Shown here one piece after another: positions 16,577 through 24,348 of a stretch of DNA of 64,000 nucleotides. Each line of letters starts with the position of its first letter. Positions within the stretch are counted from its first letter, which is position 1. A model generated the notes under the pieces. It worked only from the letters and a program-made list of their open reading frames with translations, was not told where the DNA came from and did not search any database. The position numbers and the translations under genes were made by a program. This DNA is from CAYGZM01 sp964354365. Lineage in GTDB: Bacteria > Planctomycetota > Phycisphaerae > Sedimentisphaerales > Anaerobacaceae. Where the stretch lies: contig CAYGZM010000003.1 of the NCBI GenBank assembly GCA_964354365.1, positions 1 through 64,000 of the forward strand, given 5' to 3'.

Positions 16577-16605
16577 TTGACATTGTCTTTCCTATATGCT
16601 ACAGT
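16577..16605 (+). promoter_or_regulatory. sigma-70 promoter for the PEP-CTERM pair
   Basis: TTGACA (16577-16582), a 17-base spacer and TACAGT (16600-16605). The roughly 90-base leader contains two short hairpins, including AGGG-CAA-CCCT. No known riboswitch is recognised. Confidence 0.6.
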
Positions 16606-16703
16606 GATTAGCAAGCATGGAGGAAGTGGGAAAGCGACCCCACAGACTGCCAACCTTGTCGGGAGGGCAACCCTGAAGAAGTTTCTTTCTTGGAGGCGGA
16701 ACG

Positions 16704-17291
16704 ATGGGAAGCGAGTATACGTTCATCCCCGCCGTGGTGCCCCAGATGTTTGGCTGGACCGCACTCTCTTTGGCAGCGCTGGTTAGTCTCGAACCGATTG
16801 GGGACGTTGTCAATGCGCCGTTTGCCATTTCTCAGAACGGCAACATCGTCGTGGGAGAACGTAATTCCGCGGCGGGTTCAGAAGCCTACCGGTGGACGCG
16901 GGCCGGTGGGATGCTCGGCTTGGGAGACCTACCTGGCGGAAGCTTCGCCAGCGGAGCGTTCGACGTATCTGCCGACGGCTCAGTTGTGGTGGGATATGGC
17001 TGGGTAAACTTCGTAGGGAGTACCGAAGCTTTCATCTGGGATACTACCAATGGCATGCAAAACTTGAAAGATGTGCTGGTTAACGACCACGGCCTAAACG
17101 TGAGTGGCTGGACGTTAACTGAAGCATTGGCAATTTCCCCCGATGGTTTGACGATTGTTCGTCATGGATACAATCCCGGCGGCTACACCGAGGCTTGGGT
17201 TGCAACAATCCCCGAACCCGCCACGCTCTTGCTGCTCGGCTTTGGCGGCATGGGATTACTGAGAAAGCGCTGCAATAAGGAGCGGAAATGA
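16704..17291 (+). CDS. HAF-repeat PEP-CTERM protein
   Basis: The 195-residue protein follows a GGAGG 7 bases upstream. Two HAF-type repeats are visible (YRWTRAGGMLGLGDLPGG, DVSADGSVVVG, AFIWDTTNGMQNLKDV). It ends with the sorting tail IPEPATLLLLGFGG followed by a basic end, the PEP-CTERM signal cleaved by an exosortase after export. The N-terminus (MGSEYTFIPAVVPQMF) is not a classic signal peptide, which is odd for this class and suggests a shortened or altered 5' end. It is likely cell-surface or exopolysaccharide associated. The next gene overlaps by 4 bases. Confidence 0.78.
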   Translation: MGSEYTFIPAVVPQMFGWTALSLAALVSLEPIGDVVNAPFAISQNGNIVVGERNSAAGSEAYRWTRAGGMLGLGDLPGGSFASGAFDVSADGSVVVGYGWVNFVGSTEAFIWDTTNGMQNLKDVLVNDHGLNVSGWTLTEALAISPDGLTIVRHGYNPGGYTEAWVATIPEPATLLLLGFGGMGLLRKRCNKERK

Positions 17292-17920
17292 TGAAAAGCA
17301 GAATCGTAGAAATTCCGGCGGTTGTGATAGTCTTGGTCGTTTGCGCTTCACCGTCAACGGCGGCTTTGATTGAGTTCAACGATGGACAAATCCACAATAT
17401 CTACTACCAAATTAATGGTGATGTTCTTGTTGATTTGGGCACAATAGTAAATTTGGTTACAGGAGGAAATATCTCTGGCCATCTTCGTGTAAGAGATGGC
17501 GGCCGTCTTAATGTTTCAGGAGGAATCGTGCGCAGCTCTCTAAGTGCGTGGGGGAATAGCCTAGTCACAGTAACTGGTGGAAATATAGATGGGTATTTAC
17601 AAGCGTGTGGTGCCAGCACAGTTCTCTACTCAGGGGGCCAAGTACAAAAGGATTTTGAAATGTGGGGTTATGGTCGGCTCATTGTGTCAGGCTCAAACTT
17701 CGCTATTGATGGCAATCCTGTGCTTTTTGGTGAATATAGTTGTCCCGGTGCCAACTGCAACGGTTTACTTACTGGCCAATTAGCCAGTGGGGAGCTTTTT
17801 GCAAATGAATTCTGGATTCATGATCGTCTGTCTAGACTTATTCTTGTCCCTGAACCAGCCACGCTCCTGCTCCTCGGCTTTGGTGGCATGGCCTTGTTGC
17901 GTAGACGCAGGCAAGCATAG
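17288..17920 (+). CDS. PEP-CTERM protein with beta-repeat body
   Basis: The 210-residue protein has a signal peptide at residues 1-25 (VVIVLVVCASPSTAA). The body consists of short beta repeats (GGNISGHLRVRDGGRLNVSGG, VTVTGGNIDGYL), which looks like a right-handed beta structure. It has a C-terminal VPEPATLLLLGFGGMALL plus an Arg-rich end, so it should be exported, sorted and possibly released into the matrix. Its start overlaps the previous stop (ATGA), so the two PEP-CTERM proteins form one transcription unit. No enzyme motif is seen. Confidence 0.82.
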   Translation: MMKSRIVEIPAVVIVLVVCASPSTAALIEFNDGQIHNIYYQINGDVLVDLGTIVNLVTGGNISGHLRVRDGGRLNVSGGIVRSSLSAWGNSLVTVTGGNIDGYLQACGASTVLYSGGQVQKDFEMWGYGRLIVSGSNFAIDGNPVLFGEYSCPGANCNGLLTGQLASGELFANEFWIHDRLSRLILVPEPATLLLLGFGGMALLRRRRQA

Positions 17921-17987
17921 ATTTGTCTGCGAATAAGTAGTTTGTGATGGGGCTGTGAGCCTTCCGCTTGCAGCCCTTCTTCTATCA

Positions 17988-18043
17988 CCCCACACAATCT
18001 CCCACAACCCCTCTCACGGTCAGTTTGCGCTCGTAGAATCGCC
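17988..18043 (+). repeat. direct repeat, right copy
   Basis: Matches 16421-16474 closely, sharing TTTGCGCTCGTAGAATCGCC at its end. Confidence 0.75.
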
Positions 18044-18713
18044 GGACTTCCCCTACTTTTTTGCGGTTAATTCTAAAGCAGTGTCAATCAGTGTGAATCC
18101 GTGTCTAACCAGAACCTGAACTCTTTGTGTCTTGGTGCCCCGAATCCGAGGAATCTCCGAAACCCGTCCTGAGCTTGTCGAACGGATCCGCGATTCCCTT
18201 CGTGTCAGCGTGTCCTGAGCTTGCCTGCGGTGAGATTGTCCGACCCGTCGAAGGATCGTGCTTTGGATTTGCTGCTCCCGTCCCCCTCGCGGCGCACGCA
18301 CCCGCCAAAGCGCCGAGCCGCAGCAATCGCCAGTACCCCAGCAAATCTCCGTTGAATCTCCTCATTTCAATACCCCCGCCCGAAGTTCTACGATGTATCC
18401 AAAACTATACATAACATTCCGCCATCCCCCGCTCCCTTTGTGCCTTTCTGTCTTCGTGGCCAGACCCGCCGGCGAGATACGCTTCACGCCTCACGACCCC
18501 TCCGCCCTCTGGGTTTAAGAACCCGCTTATCCGCAACCAAGTAACTGCTTACCCCAAAACCTCACTTCGTATGGCACTCCATAAGTATATACGCATACAC
18601 TTATATACTCTTATGCCCAAATCCGTATAATCTGCGAAATCCGCGTAATCCGTGGTTCCCTTCGTGCCTTCCTGTCTTCGTGCCAAAATCTACTTGATCT
18701 TACCTCTGTACTA

Positions 18714-18888
18714 CAATTCTTCAACTTCTTGTTTTTTCTGCTTGATATTGGAATCCGGCTGCCATAACCACCGTCAAAATAAGACGTTATGGTTTGTTTT
18801 GAATTTTGAGTTTCGGTGATTCGAATTTGTTTCGGATTTCGGATTTAGTGCTTCGGATTTGGTTGCGGCCACAGGCCGCGCCGGGTTC
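18714..18888 (+). repeat. 175-bp dispersed repeat, copy A
   Basis: The sequence runs from CAATTCTTCAAC to GCCGCGCCGGGTTC and matches the reverse complement of 54303-54476 along its whole length with scattered substitutions. The shared core includes GGAATCCGGCTGCCATAACC. No reading frame is conserved. Confidence 0.85.
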
Positions 18889-18915
18889 TCTTTGTTCTCT
18901 GTGGCAAAAATTAAC

Positions 18916-18944
18916 TTGACACCCAACAGTCTTTGATATATAAT
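18916..18944 (+). promoter_or_regulatory. perfect sigma-70 consensus promoter in a repeat
   Basis: TTGACA, exactly 17 bases, TATAAT. The same block occurs inverted at 49767-49795 with a different spacer core. It is followed by ATACATCTAACAAA and an ATG with GAGGTGA in front (18972), but the ORF there looks like repeat sequence. Confidence 0.75.
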
Positions 18945-19260
18945 ATACATCTAACAAAATAGAGGTGATCAATGTTTAAGCGAAGTCGCAGTAAACCGGC
19001 CATCCCGACTCATCGGGAATCCCTCTTCTGGATTCTGTCTCCTGTATTCTGTCTTCTACCTAAATCACCCATCCCGACGAGGCCGGATTCAGCAGTTTTG
19101 CACTTTGCACTTCAATCTTTGCATTCTCAACTTATCTATCTTGCCACGAATTCATCGCCACCGAGCCACCATTCTTATCAATGGACTATTTCTCTGTGTT
19201 CTCTGCCTTCTCTGTGGCTATTTCCTTTGTGCCTTCGTGTCTTAGTGGCTATAAGTCAAT

Positions 19261-19400
19261 TATGCAAAACAAACCCAATGTCAAAATGGGCAATATAAAC
19301 ATAAGTACAGCAAGAACAAAGGCTTATGCCAACGAACAACGAACAATGAGCAACGAACGTTATTCAAAACAAAGCCAAACAAAGCCAATTTCAAACGGGG
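19261..19400 (+). repeat. MQNKPN-type dispersed segment
   Basis: The segment reads ATGCAAAACAAACCCAAT at its start and carries AACAACGAACAATGAGC and CAAAGCCAAACAAAGCC further on. A related segment lies at 49300-49420 on the other strand at about the same distance from the matching promoter repeat. It could encode a short peptide but is more probably a repeat. Confidence 0.55.
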
Positions 19401-19494
19401 CGCCTACACTGCTGGGCGTAGTACCAACGCTACGTGGCACGAGGTCACGGACAAGATGAAGGGCAAATTCCTGAATTTTTGCAGCAGAAATAGT

Positions 19495-19522
19495 TTGACA
19501 GGATTCCCCGATTCGGTAGAAT
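19495..19522 (+). promoter_or_regulatory. promoter of rplM-rpsI
   Basis: TTGACA (19495-19500), a 16-base spacer and TAGAAT (19517-19522), 34 bases before the rplM start. Confidence 0.7.
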
Positions 19523-19555
19523 ACTGAGCTTTCAATAGTAAATAGGAGCTTTTCC

Positions 19556-19987
19556 ATGAAGAGCTTTATGGCGAAAAAGAGTGAAGTTGAGCAGAAATGG
19601 CTGCTTGTGGATGCTGACGGGGCCATTTTGGGCCGAATGGCTGCGAAAATTGCGCCTATACTGATGGGCAAGACCAAGCCGATCTATACGCCGCACGTGG
19701 ATGTGGGCGATTTCGTGGTTGTGGTGAACGCAGAGAAGGTGAAAGTCGGCGGCAAAAAGGCCAAGACGAAGGAATACGACTATTACACGCACTACCCCGG
19801 CGGACACAGGTACGTCAGTTTTGCCGCTATGATGGCGAAAAAGCCGGAAAAGGTGATTGAGCTGGCGGTCAGAAGGATGCTGCCGAAGAGCGCGCTCGGC
19901 AGACAAATGCTGAAGAAAATGAAGGTTTATCGCGGCCCGGAGCACGAGCACCAGGCCCAAAAACCCGAAAGAATAGAACTTTTTTGA
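19556..19987 (+). CDS. rplM: large ribosomal subunit protein uL13
   Basis: The 143-residue protein contains WLLVDADGAILGRMAAKIA, GDFVVVVNAEKV, YTHYPGGHRY and the AVRRMLPKSALGRQMLKKMKVYRG block characteristic of bacterial L13, which binds 23S rRNA domain I early in 50S assembly. Length is normal. ATG 19556 is used; the second Met (MAKKSEVEQ) is a possible alternative. It is followed after 55 bases by rpsI, the usual bacterial pairing, and driven by the promoter at 19495. Confidence 0.96.
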   Translation: MKSFMAKKSEVEQKWLLVDADGAILGRMAAKIAPILMGKTKPIYTPHVDVGDFVVVVNAEKVKVGGKKAKTKEYDYYTHYPGGHRYVSFAAMMAKKPEKVIELAVRRMLPKSALGRQMLKKMKVYRGPEHEHQAQKPERIELF

Positions 19988-20042
19988 CAGGGCGGCGCTT
20001 GGCAGTGGACTGCTAAGCCCGGACCCGGAGAGAAATTGAGTT

Positions 20043-20549
20043 ATGGCAGAGACCAAGACTGAGAATCCTACGGCCAAGGCGGGCTTGAAGGCCAAGGCAC
20101 CGCAGCCGGCAGCGGAACCCAGCACGGGGCCCGCGGGGCCGGCCAAGAAAGGACCCGACAAGGGCGGGTGCTACTGGGGCACCGGCAGAAGGAAAACCTC
20201 TGTGGCCCGTGTGCGGATCAAGCCCGGCAGCGGCAAATTGCAGGTTAATAAAAAAGAGCTTGGGGAGTACTTCAAGAGAGAGCAGGACAGAAACGCTGTT
20301 GTGGCGCCGCTCAAGGCCGTTGACAGGGAGAAGGCGTTTGACGTGTTTATCAACGTCAAGGGCGGCGGAACGACCGGACAGGCCGGCGCATCGCTGTTGG
20401 GGATCGCCAGGGCGTTGAGGAAGTATGACGACAGCCTCATTCAGGTGCTGCGGGACGGCGGGCATCTTACCCGTGACCCGAGAATGGTCGAGAGAAAGAA
20501 ACCCGGACAAAGCGGCGCCAGAAAGAGATACCAGTTCTCGAAGCGTTGA
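20043..20549 (+). CDS. rpsI: small ribosomal subunit protein uS9
   Basis: The 168-residue protein has a canonical S9 core from residue about 44 (YWGTGRRKTSVARVRIKPG) to the conserved basic tail ending QFSKR that reaches the P-site tRNA. The GGGTTGQAGASLLGIARAL and LTRDPRMVERKKPG blocks are present. The first 43 residues are an Ala/Pro/Lys-rich extension absent from most S9 proteins (about 130 residues). A GAGAAATTGAGTT precedes the ATG. A terminator follows at 20581. Confidence 0.95.
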   Translation: MAETKTENPTAKAGLKAKAPQPAAEPSTGPAGPAKKGPDKGGCYWGTGRRKTSVARVRIKPGSGKLQVNKKELGEYFKREQDRNAVVAPLKAVDREKAFDVFINVKGGGTTGQAGASLLGIARALRKYDDSLIQVLRDGGHLTRDPRMVERKKPGQSGARKRYQFSKR

Positions 20550-20580
20550 TTTGCAAATCTTGTTTTGGAATATTACAATG

Positions 20581-20613
20581 GCCGCTAAGAGACAATCTTG
20601 GCGGCTGTTTTTA
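20581..20613 (+). terminator. intrinsic terminator of rplM-rpsI
   Basis: GCCGCTAAGA pairs with TCTTGGCGGC (one G-T pair) across GACAA, followed by TGTTTTTA. It lies 32 bases after the rpsI stop and just before argC. Confidence 0.8.
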
Positions 20614-20627
20614 TAAGGGCGGAAAAT

Positions 20628-21638
20628 ATGGTGCGAGTAGCGATAATCGGGGCAAGCGGATATACCGGGGCCGAGTCGATACGGATTATTCTGGGGCACA
20701 GTGAGGCCAGGCTTACGTATTTGACGGCCCTGCCGGAAGAGTGCGGCGCGGTGGAGGATGTTTTTCCGCAGTTCAAGGGGCGGTGCGACTTAGAGATTGA
20801 GCCGTTGGATATGGATGAGATTAGCGGGGTGGCGGACGTTGCGCTGTGCTGCCTGCCGCATAAGGTCTCAATGGGATTTGTGCCGAAGCTGTTGGAGGCC
20901 GGGCTGAAAGTCGTTGATTTCAGCGCGGACTATCGGCTCAAGGATACGGAGGTCTATGAGAAGTTCTACCAGGTTAAGCATACCGATAGTGCTAACCTGG
21001 CCGGGGCGGTGTATGGCCTGCCGGAATTATTCCGCGAGCAGATAACGGGGGCTGATTTGGTGGCGAATCCCGGCTGTTTTCCCACGGGAGCGGTGCTGGC
21101 GATAGCACCGCTGCTCAAAGAAGGACTTATTGAGGCGGACTCCATCGTTGTCAATTCAGTTACCGGCGCATCGGGGGCGGGCAAGAACCCGTCTGCGAAG
21201 TTCCATTTTCCGAATATGAATGAGAATCTGTTCGCCTACGGTATCGGCACGCACCGGCATACGCCGGAGATGGAGCAGGTTGCGAGCGAAGTGGCCGGGG
21301 AAAATGTGAGGATACTGTTCCAGCCGCACGTCGGGCCTTTCGATAGGGGAATTCTCTCGACTGTGTATTGCCAGCCGAAGCAGGACGTCGGCAACGAGCG
21401 GTTATTGACGCTGTATAACGATTTCTACAAGGCTGAGCGGTTCGTTCGGGTGCGGACCGATGCGCCCGGCGTCAAAGAGGTTGCAGGTACGAATTACTGC
21501 CATGTCTTTGTAAGGTCGATAAAAGGGAAAATCGTCTGTTTCTCGGCGATTGATAACCTGGTCAAGGGCGCCTCAGGCCAAGCCATCCAGAACATGAACA
21601 TCATATTCGGCCTGGATGAGGCTTTGGGGCTTGTATAG
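20628..21638 (+). CDS. argC: N-acetyl-gamma-glutamyl-phosphate reductase
   Basis: The protein has 336 residues from ATG 20628, where MVRVAIIGASGYTGAE gives the nucleotide-binding GxSGYTG motif; an earlier in-frame start at 20598 would lie in the terminator. The catalytic Cys is in LVANPGCFPTGA, and the later blocks SVTGASGAGKNPS and FQPHVGPFDRGI match the family. It reduces N-acetylglutamyl phosphate with NADPH in arginine biosynthesis. argJ of the same pathway lies separately at 34227-35429, so the arg genes are scattered here. Confidence 0.95.
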   Translation: MVRVAIIGASGYTGAESIRIILGHSEARLTYLTALPEECGAVEDVFPQFKGRCDLEIEPLDMDEISGVADVALCCLPHKVSMGFVPKLLEAGLKVVDFSADYRLKDTEVYEKFYQVKHTDSANLAGAVYGLPELFREQITGADLVANPGCFPTGAVLAIAPLLKEGLIEADSIVVNSVTGASGAGKNPSAKFHFPNMNENLFAYGIGTHRHTPEMEQVASEVAGENVRILFQPHVGPFDRGILSTVYCQPKQDVGNERLLTLYNDFYKAERFVRVRTDAPGVKEVAGTNYCHVFVRSIKGKIVCFSAIDNLVKGASGQAIQNMNIIFGLDEALGLV

Positions 21639-22193
21639 TGCTGCATCGTGCGTGATGTACATTCCGCAAAGACCTGGGAGTCTGCGACTTTTGAGGAGTA
21701 AGAGAAAATGCTGCTGGATGACTTCTCCACAACCAGAAGGGAGGTAAGGCGCATAGGGACATTATTAGCCCAAGTTACGCTGTTGGAAGATAATTTCAAG
21801 AATTTTCGGGGTAAAATCATCGATGTTGGGCTTTGAATTAGATTTGATGTGTCCAAACCCGATGAAGCCCAGAAAGTGCTGTTGAACCGATTAGGCCTGA
21901 CGCTGCCGCAACGGCTGCGCCGCATCGACGAAGTCATACAAATGTAGTGAAGACTTTTGCCAAGAATCCGCGTTAGCGCTGCCAAAAAACCCGATCCTGC
22001 CTACCAACTGCGTAACTTGGGTTGACTCCATATAATCCCCTCGAATGCATCACCTAATTGCTTGTCGGCTTTGGTGCGGTGGTTTCAAGGAAGAGGAGTG
22101 GATTCCCGCGGTTACGGGAATGAGAGAAGCCAGCGGGGTCGCACATCCCGATTCGCCTCACGGGTCACGGGCGACGAACGACAAGCCACGAGC
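21639..22193. other. intergenic region with gene remnant and hairpin repeat
   Basis: It contains the remnant at 21708-21947 and a short palindrome ATTCCCG-CGGTTA-CGGGAAT at 22102-22121 of the kind often dispersed in genomes. Nothing else is recognised. Confidence 0.6.
21708..21947 (+). pseudogene. decayed reading frame with internal TGA, possibly transposase C-terminus
   Basis: One frame reads MLLDDFSTTRREVRRIGTLL and onward for 42 codons, meets TGA at 21834-21836, and continues in the same frame for 36 codons (SKPDEAQKVLLNRLGLTLPQ) to TAG. The second part resembles the C-terminal end of IS1634-like transposases, such as QPTEHQAILLQHLGLNLPTH in the copy at 40559. The similarity is by eye and short. 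Selenocysteine is unlikely without any relevant family. Confidence 0.45.
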
Positions 22194-23531
22194 TTAAAAA
22201 TTCCTCTCAACGAAACCGGTATCGATCTTGTTCTTGACAAAAAGGTTGTGCGAAAGAATGTCTAAGCAGGCGGGGATCGTCGTCTTGATCGGCTCGATGA
22301 CGAACTCCTGCAGGGCCCTTCTCATCGTCGTGATGGCTTCGGTCCGTGTTCCCTGGTGAACAATCAGCTTGGCTATCATCGAATCATAATTCGTCGAAAC
22401 CGTCCAGCCCTGGCAAACGTGCGTATCGACACGGACCCCCGGACCACCAGGTGGAATATACCTCGTGATCGTACCGGGACAAGACGCAAAATTCTTCTGC
22501 GGGTCCTCGGCGTTAATCCGGCACTCAATCGCGGCGCCTGTCAGCTTGATATCCCTCTGGCTGATCTTGATGCTCTGGCCGCCCGCTATCTTCAACTGCC
22601 ACTTAATCAAGTCGTGCCCGGTAACCATTTCAGTGACTGGGTGCTCGACCTGAATCCGCGTATTCACCTCGATAAAATAGAACTCTTTGTTCTGGCCCAG
22701 AAGAAACTCGACGGTAGCGGCGCTGACGTACCCGGCCTCCTTGATAATTCGCAGCGCAGCTTCACAAAGCTCCTCTCTCGTATGCTTGTCAAGGACCGGG
22801 CAAGGCGATTCCTCTATCATTTTCTGATGTCGCCGTTGAATGGAGCAGTCACGCTCGTAGAAATGCAGCGCATTGCCCTCGTTGTCCGCCATCACCTGGA
22901 CTTCCACGTGCCGCGGCTCAACAATGAACTTCTCCAGATAGACGGTGCCGTCGCCGAAAGCAGCCTCGGCCTCGCCGCGGGCGGCGCTAAACGCCGAACG
23001 CAGACTGATATCATTGTGCACAACCCTCATACCGCGCCCCCCGCCGCCGGCAGCTGCCTTTATTATCACCGGATATCCCATCTTGTTGGCTAATTTCAGC
23101 GCGTCGGACTCGTTCTCGATCGCCCCATCCGAACCGGGCACAACCGGAACCGATACCTTCATCGCCAATTTGCGGGCGGCAATCTTATCGCCCAGCAGTT
23201 GCATCGCCTCAACCGGGGGACCTATAAACGTTATGCCGCAGTCCCGGCATATCTGGGCAAAGTGCGCATTCTCCGCCAGGAAGCCGTAACCGGGATGAAT
23301 CGCCTCCACGTCCGCAATTTCGGCCGCACTTATTATGCGAGGGATATTCAGGTAACTCTGTGCGCAATCGGGCGGACCTATACAAATCGCCTCATCGGCA
23401 AGCTGCAGATAGGGAGCATCCTTGTCGGCCTCTGAATAAACCGCAACGGCCTCGATGCCAAGCTCATGACAGGCGCGGATTATCCGAAGCGCTATCTCAC
23501 CACGGTTAGCTATGAGAATTCTTGAAAGCAT
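22194..23531 (-). CDS. accC: acetyl-CoA carboxylase biotin carboxylase subunit
   Basis: The 445-residue protein starts MLSRILIANRGEIALRIIRA. The ATP-grasp glycine loop AAAGGGGRGMRVV, the HYFERD-type signature FYERDCSIQRRHQKMIEE and EVNTRIQVEHPVTEMVTG are all present, covering biotin carboxylation from bicarbonate and ATP. Length is normal. It lies 90 bases downstream of accB in the same orientation, the usual accBC operon for fatty-acid synthesis. Confidence 0.97.
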   Translation of the reverse strand: MLSRILIANRGEIALRIIRACHELGIEAVAVYSEADKDAPYLQLADEAICIGPPDCAQSYLNIPRIISAAEIADVEAIHPGYGFLAENAHFAQICRDCGITFIGPPVEAMQLLGDKIAARKLAMKVSVPVVPGSDGAIENESDALKLANKMGYPVIIKAAAGGGGRGMRVVHNDISLRSAFSAARGEAEAAFGDGTVYLEKFIVEPRHVEVQVMADNEGNALHFYERDCSIQRRHQKMIEESPCPVLDKHTREELCEAALRIIKEAGYVSAATVEFLLGQNKEFYFIEVNTRIQVEHPVTEMVTGHDLIKWQLKIAGGQSIKISQRDIKLTGAAIECRINAEDPQKNFASCPGTITRYIPPGGPGVRVDTHVCQGWTVSTNYDSMIAKLIVHQGTRTEAITTMRRALQEFVIEPIKTTIPACLDILSHNLFVKNKIDTGFVERNF

Positions 23532-23621
23532 TTTGCAGTGAACTTTTTTCTATCGACTCTTGCCTCTAAAATCCTGAATTACCCGGGCCTTGTCAATAAG
23601 CAATAGAGAGTAATCAATTGG

Positions 23622-24113
23622 TCAGTCCGGCCTGACTCTAAAGAGCGCCTGGCCGTACTCCACTGCCTGGCCGTTGCTCACCAGCACCTCGGTAATCGTG
23701 CCGCTCATCTCGGCCTTTATCTCGTTCATCACCTTCATCGCCTCGATTATGCCAACGACCGTCTGCGGCTCGACGCTTGAGCCAACCTCAACATAAGGCT
23801 CGGAATCCGGGCTTGGCGTCGCATAGAACGTACCTACGATAGGCGACTTTATCTCCGCCAGATTCTCGACCGGCGCAGCCACGCTCGATGCCCCCGCAGT
23901 ATCTTCGGTCCGCGAGCCGGCCGGGGCAATCCCCGATTCGGGGCGAATTATTGGAATGGCGGCGACGGACTGGCTCACGGCAGGCTGAGGCTGAAAACGC
24001 TTCAGACAGATCTGGCTGTCGCCGCGCTTTATCTCAATCTCGACCAGCTCGTTTTCCTTCATTATTTTGATAAGTCGCTTTATTCTCTGCAAATCGGTAT
24101 CTTTGTCCGCCAT
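23622..24113 (-). CDS. accB: biotin carboxyl carrier protein of acetyl-CoA carboxylase
   Basis: The 163-residue protein starts at ATG 24113 (MADKDTDLQRIKRLIKIM) behind AAAGGAAG; a longer in-frame extension to 24188 runs across the promoter and is rejected. Residues 75-88 form a flexible Ala/Pro linker. The C-terminal biotinyl domain contains EAMKVMNEI with the biotinylated Lys and a conserved thumb region (TPSPDSEPYV). Operon with accC. Confidence 0.96.
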   Translation of the reverse strand: MADKDTDLQRIKRLIKIMKENELVEIEIKRGDSQICLKRFQPQPAVSQSVAAIPIIRPESGIAPAGSRTEDTAGASSVAAPVENLAEIKSPIVGTFYATPSPDSEPYVEVGSSVEPQTVVGIIEAMKVMNEIKAEMSGTITEVLVSNGQAVEYGQALFRVRPD

Positions 24114-24156
24114 TGCCGCTTCCTTTCTATGCAAAGGGTATCGATTAAGCCCCGCT

Positions 24157-24184
24157 AGTATAACCGACGCAGATGCCTTTGCAA
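24157..24184 (-). promoter_or_regulatory. promoter of accB-accC
   Basis: On the minus strand TTGCAA, a 16-base spacer and TATACT end about 44 bases before the accB start. Confidence 0.6.
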
Positions 24185-24348
24185 ACAATTTCTGCCGCCC
24201 GCCAAAGTCGCAAAATCGCCCCTTCAGCGGCGTTTGAGACCGAATTCCCGCCTAACGCCGATGTGAGCGACCGAATCTTCATCCCGCAAATGCACAAAAC
24301 CGGGATAGATTCAGACGATGAAGGGTGAGAACCTGCACTTGTTGGCGG

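Larger units (their letters stand above)
17921..19494. other. 1.57-kb non-coding region built of dispersed repeats
   Basis: No convincing gene lies here. Contents include the right direct repeat (17988-18043), fragments with CCTGAGCTTGTCGAAC, several copies of the theme TTTGTGCCTTCGTGTCTT (near 18119, 18430, 18660, 19227), the repeat at 18714-18888, a promoter-bearing repeat from 18908, three heptanucleotide units TCTGTCT-like at 19034-19054, and a MQNKPN-type segment at 19261. Related sequences occur near 49.3-49.8, 51.2 and 54.3 kb. Confidence 0.8.

Noticed and set aside
18972..19298. ORF directly after the perfect promoter with GAGGTGA
   Set aside because: Its translation is made of dispersed repeat themes with low complexity and is not shared by the second promoter copy.
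21834..21836. TGA as selenocysteine
   Set aside because: No selenoprotein family resemblance and no evident downstream structure; decay of a transposase fits better.
22356..23093. Plus-strand ORF opposite accC
   Set aside because: It is a shadow of the strongly conserved accC on the other strand; similar long shadows oppose hppA, argS and the C10 peptidase.
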